From: an uncultured Alphaproteobacteria bacterium
Lineage (GTDB): Bacteria; Pseudomonadota; Alphaproteobacteria; Rs-D84
Length of the DNA: 6,201 nt
Direction of reading: 5' to 3'
NCBI GenBank assembly: GCA_937901165.1
Contig: CALCGS010000053.1
Location: 1-6,201 of the forward strand
Below are positions 5,602 to 6,201 of the stretch, in pieces; position 1 is the stretch's first letter; every line of letters starts with the position of its first letter. A model generated the notes under the pieces. The model was not told where the DNA came from, searched no databases, and saw only the letters and a program-made list of their open reading frames with translations. The translations under genes and the position numbers were made by a program.

Positions 5602-6093
5602 ATGATAAAATCAAAAATATGTTTAACAGTATTTGTTTTGTATGAAATATTTGCCGTAATGTTGATGCATTCAAAAATGGCATGTTATTGGATTGGCGGT
5701 GTAAATTTTTGTAATGATGATTACCGTTATTTTATTGCATGCTTTGCTGTGCCGGCGATAATATTTTTAATATGGATGTGGATAGACACAATAATATTTA
5801 TCAAAAGACATCGTTTTTGGTATCGTGCTGGTGGTGCTATCAAGGGATTGATAGATAAGGTTCGTGATAACATAACATTAAATGTTTCGCGTAATGATAT
5901 GGAAAAATATATTACTGCGGCAATATTGTTTGGGACAAAATATTACATTTCCAAACATCCAAAAATAAAAAATATGTTTCACGATTTTATGCCGGATAAC
6001 GATATGTTTGATGACGATGATGAAACAATGGATGCACCAAAGAAAAAAACGAAAAAGGTTTATAAATCATCCGGCAAAAACAAGAAAAGATAA
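5602..6093 (+). CDS. Two-helix membrane protein of unknown function with acidic/basic tail
   Basis: I do not recognise this 163-residue protein. Residues 6-24 and 44-66 are membrane helices. The loop between them (25-43) holds Cys28 and Cys37, with Cys47 just inside the second helix. If the N terminus (Lys3, Lys5) stays in the cytoplasm, this loop faces the periplasm and could hold a disulfide. The remaining about 97 residues would be cytoplasmic: a basic stretch (Lys68 to Arg75), an amphipathic region (about 80-125), an acidic patch around Asp132-Glu141 and a Lys-rich end. ATG 5602 is chosen over GTG 5593 because AAAGG (5589-5593) precedes it by 8 nt and would overlap the GTG. The gene stands alone between two terminators. 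Codon use resembles that of its neighbours, and the structured composition and dedicated signals argue that it is real. Confidence 0.78.
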   Translation: MIKSKICLTVFVLYEIFAVMLMHSKMACYWIGGVNFCNDDYRYFIACFAVPAIIFLIWMWIDTIIFIKRHRFWYRAGGAIKGLIDKVRDNITLNVSRNDMEKYITAAILFGTKYYISKHPKIKNMFHDFMPDNDMFDDDDETMDAPKKKTKKVYKSSGKNKKR

Positions 6094-6095
6094 AA

Positions 6096-6120
6096 ATTTC
6101 CGCCATTTGGCGGATTTTTT
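6096..6120 (+). terminator. Intrinsic terminator after the orphan membrane protein
   Basis: TCCGCC (6099-6104) and GGCGGA (6109-6114) form a 6-bp GC-rich stem with an ATTT loop and a T6 tract (6115-6120). It begins a few bases after the TAA at 6091-6093. Confidence 0.9.
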
Positions 6121-6201
6121 GTTGGTAAAAAATGCCAGGTTTCTGACACTTTTTATAGGTTTAACTGGTGCAAAAACCTTGGTTTTTGTCCAACCCTTTT
6201 T
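6121..6201. other. Gene-free right edge with nested inverted repeats
   Basis: No reading frame is supported here. Three complementary pairs are visible. GTTGG (6121-6125) pairs with CCAAC (6190-6194). TGCCAG (6133-6138) pairs with CTGGTG (6165-6170), with two G-T wobbles. CAAAAACC (6171-6178) pairs with GGTTTTTG (6181-6188), which leaves only a 2-nt gap, so its innermost pair or two would stay open. The outer pair encloses the other two, and T5 follows at the window end. It may be part of a structured RNA, a leader for a gene beyond the window, or chance pairing. Confidence 0.25.

Noticed and set aside
1..6201. CRISPR array, transposon ends, prophage or toxin-antitoxin module
   Set aside because: No spaced direct repeats, transposase, integrase, phage or toxin-antitoxin-like gene pair is visible on either strand.

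Overview
The window reads as chromosomal sequence from an AT-rich, Gram-negative bacterium. The best guess is an alphaproteobacterium of the host-associated, streamlined kind. This rests on three things: the CvpA protein carries a charged C-terminal tail of the form seen in alphaproteobacterial CvpA (Gly-Tyr-Lys-Ala-Ser-Glu-Arg), the small DNA-binding protein looks like IHF-alpha, and two genes encode exported or periplasm-facing proteins. An L-lactate dehydrogenase suggests fermentative capacity. The lineage is inferred, since no rRNA or other marker gene is present. Codon use looks uniform and no phage, transposon, CRISPR or tRNA signature is visible.

Layout, left to right. (1) Bases 1-360 are the 3' end of a hemW-type radical-SAM gene. 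It is followed 4 nt later by a large M13 (neprilysin/PepO) zinc metallopeptidase (365-2350), probably in the same operon. This peptidase has two credible start codons that would send the product to different compartments. (2) A bidirectional hairpin terminator (2351-2380) separates it from a convergent HU/IHF-family gene on the minus strand (2384-2668). (3) A divergent intergenic region (2669-2798) holds a promoter for each direction, and ldh (2799-3728) runs rightward. (4) A small COG2388-type GNAT protein (3805-4104) has its own -10 element. (5) A two-gene unit begins with a clear promoter (4120-4148). It encodes an exported, membrane-tethered glutaredoxin-like protein (4172-4771) and a CvpA-family membrane protein (4787-5500), and ends at a textbook terminator (5499-5525). 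(6) A two-helix membrane protein of unknown function (5602-6093) has its own terminator (6096-6120). (7) The last 81 bases carry no gene but can fold into nested helices.

Most genes are housekeeping or small stand-alone transcription units with very short predicted leaders (about 17-22 nt) and near-perfect TATAAT -10 boxes. No defence or mobile system is evident. The most interesting points are the dual-start metallopeptidase, the pairing of a tethered CPHC thiol-redox protein with CvpA, and the orphan membrane protein.
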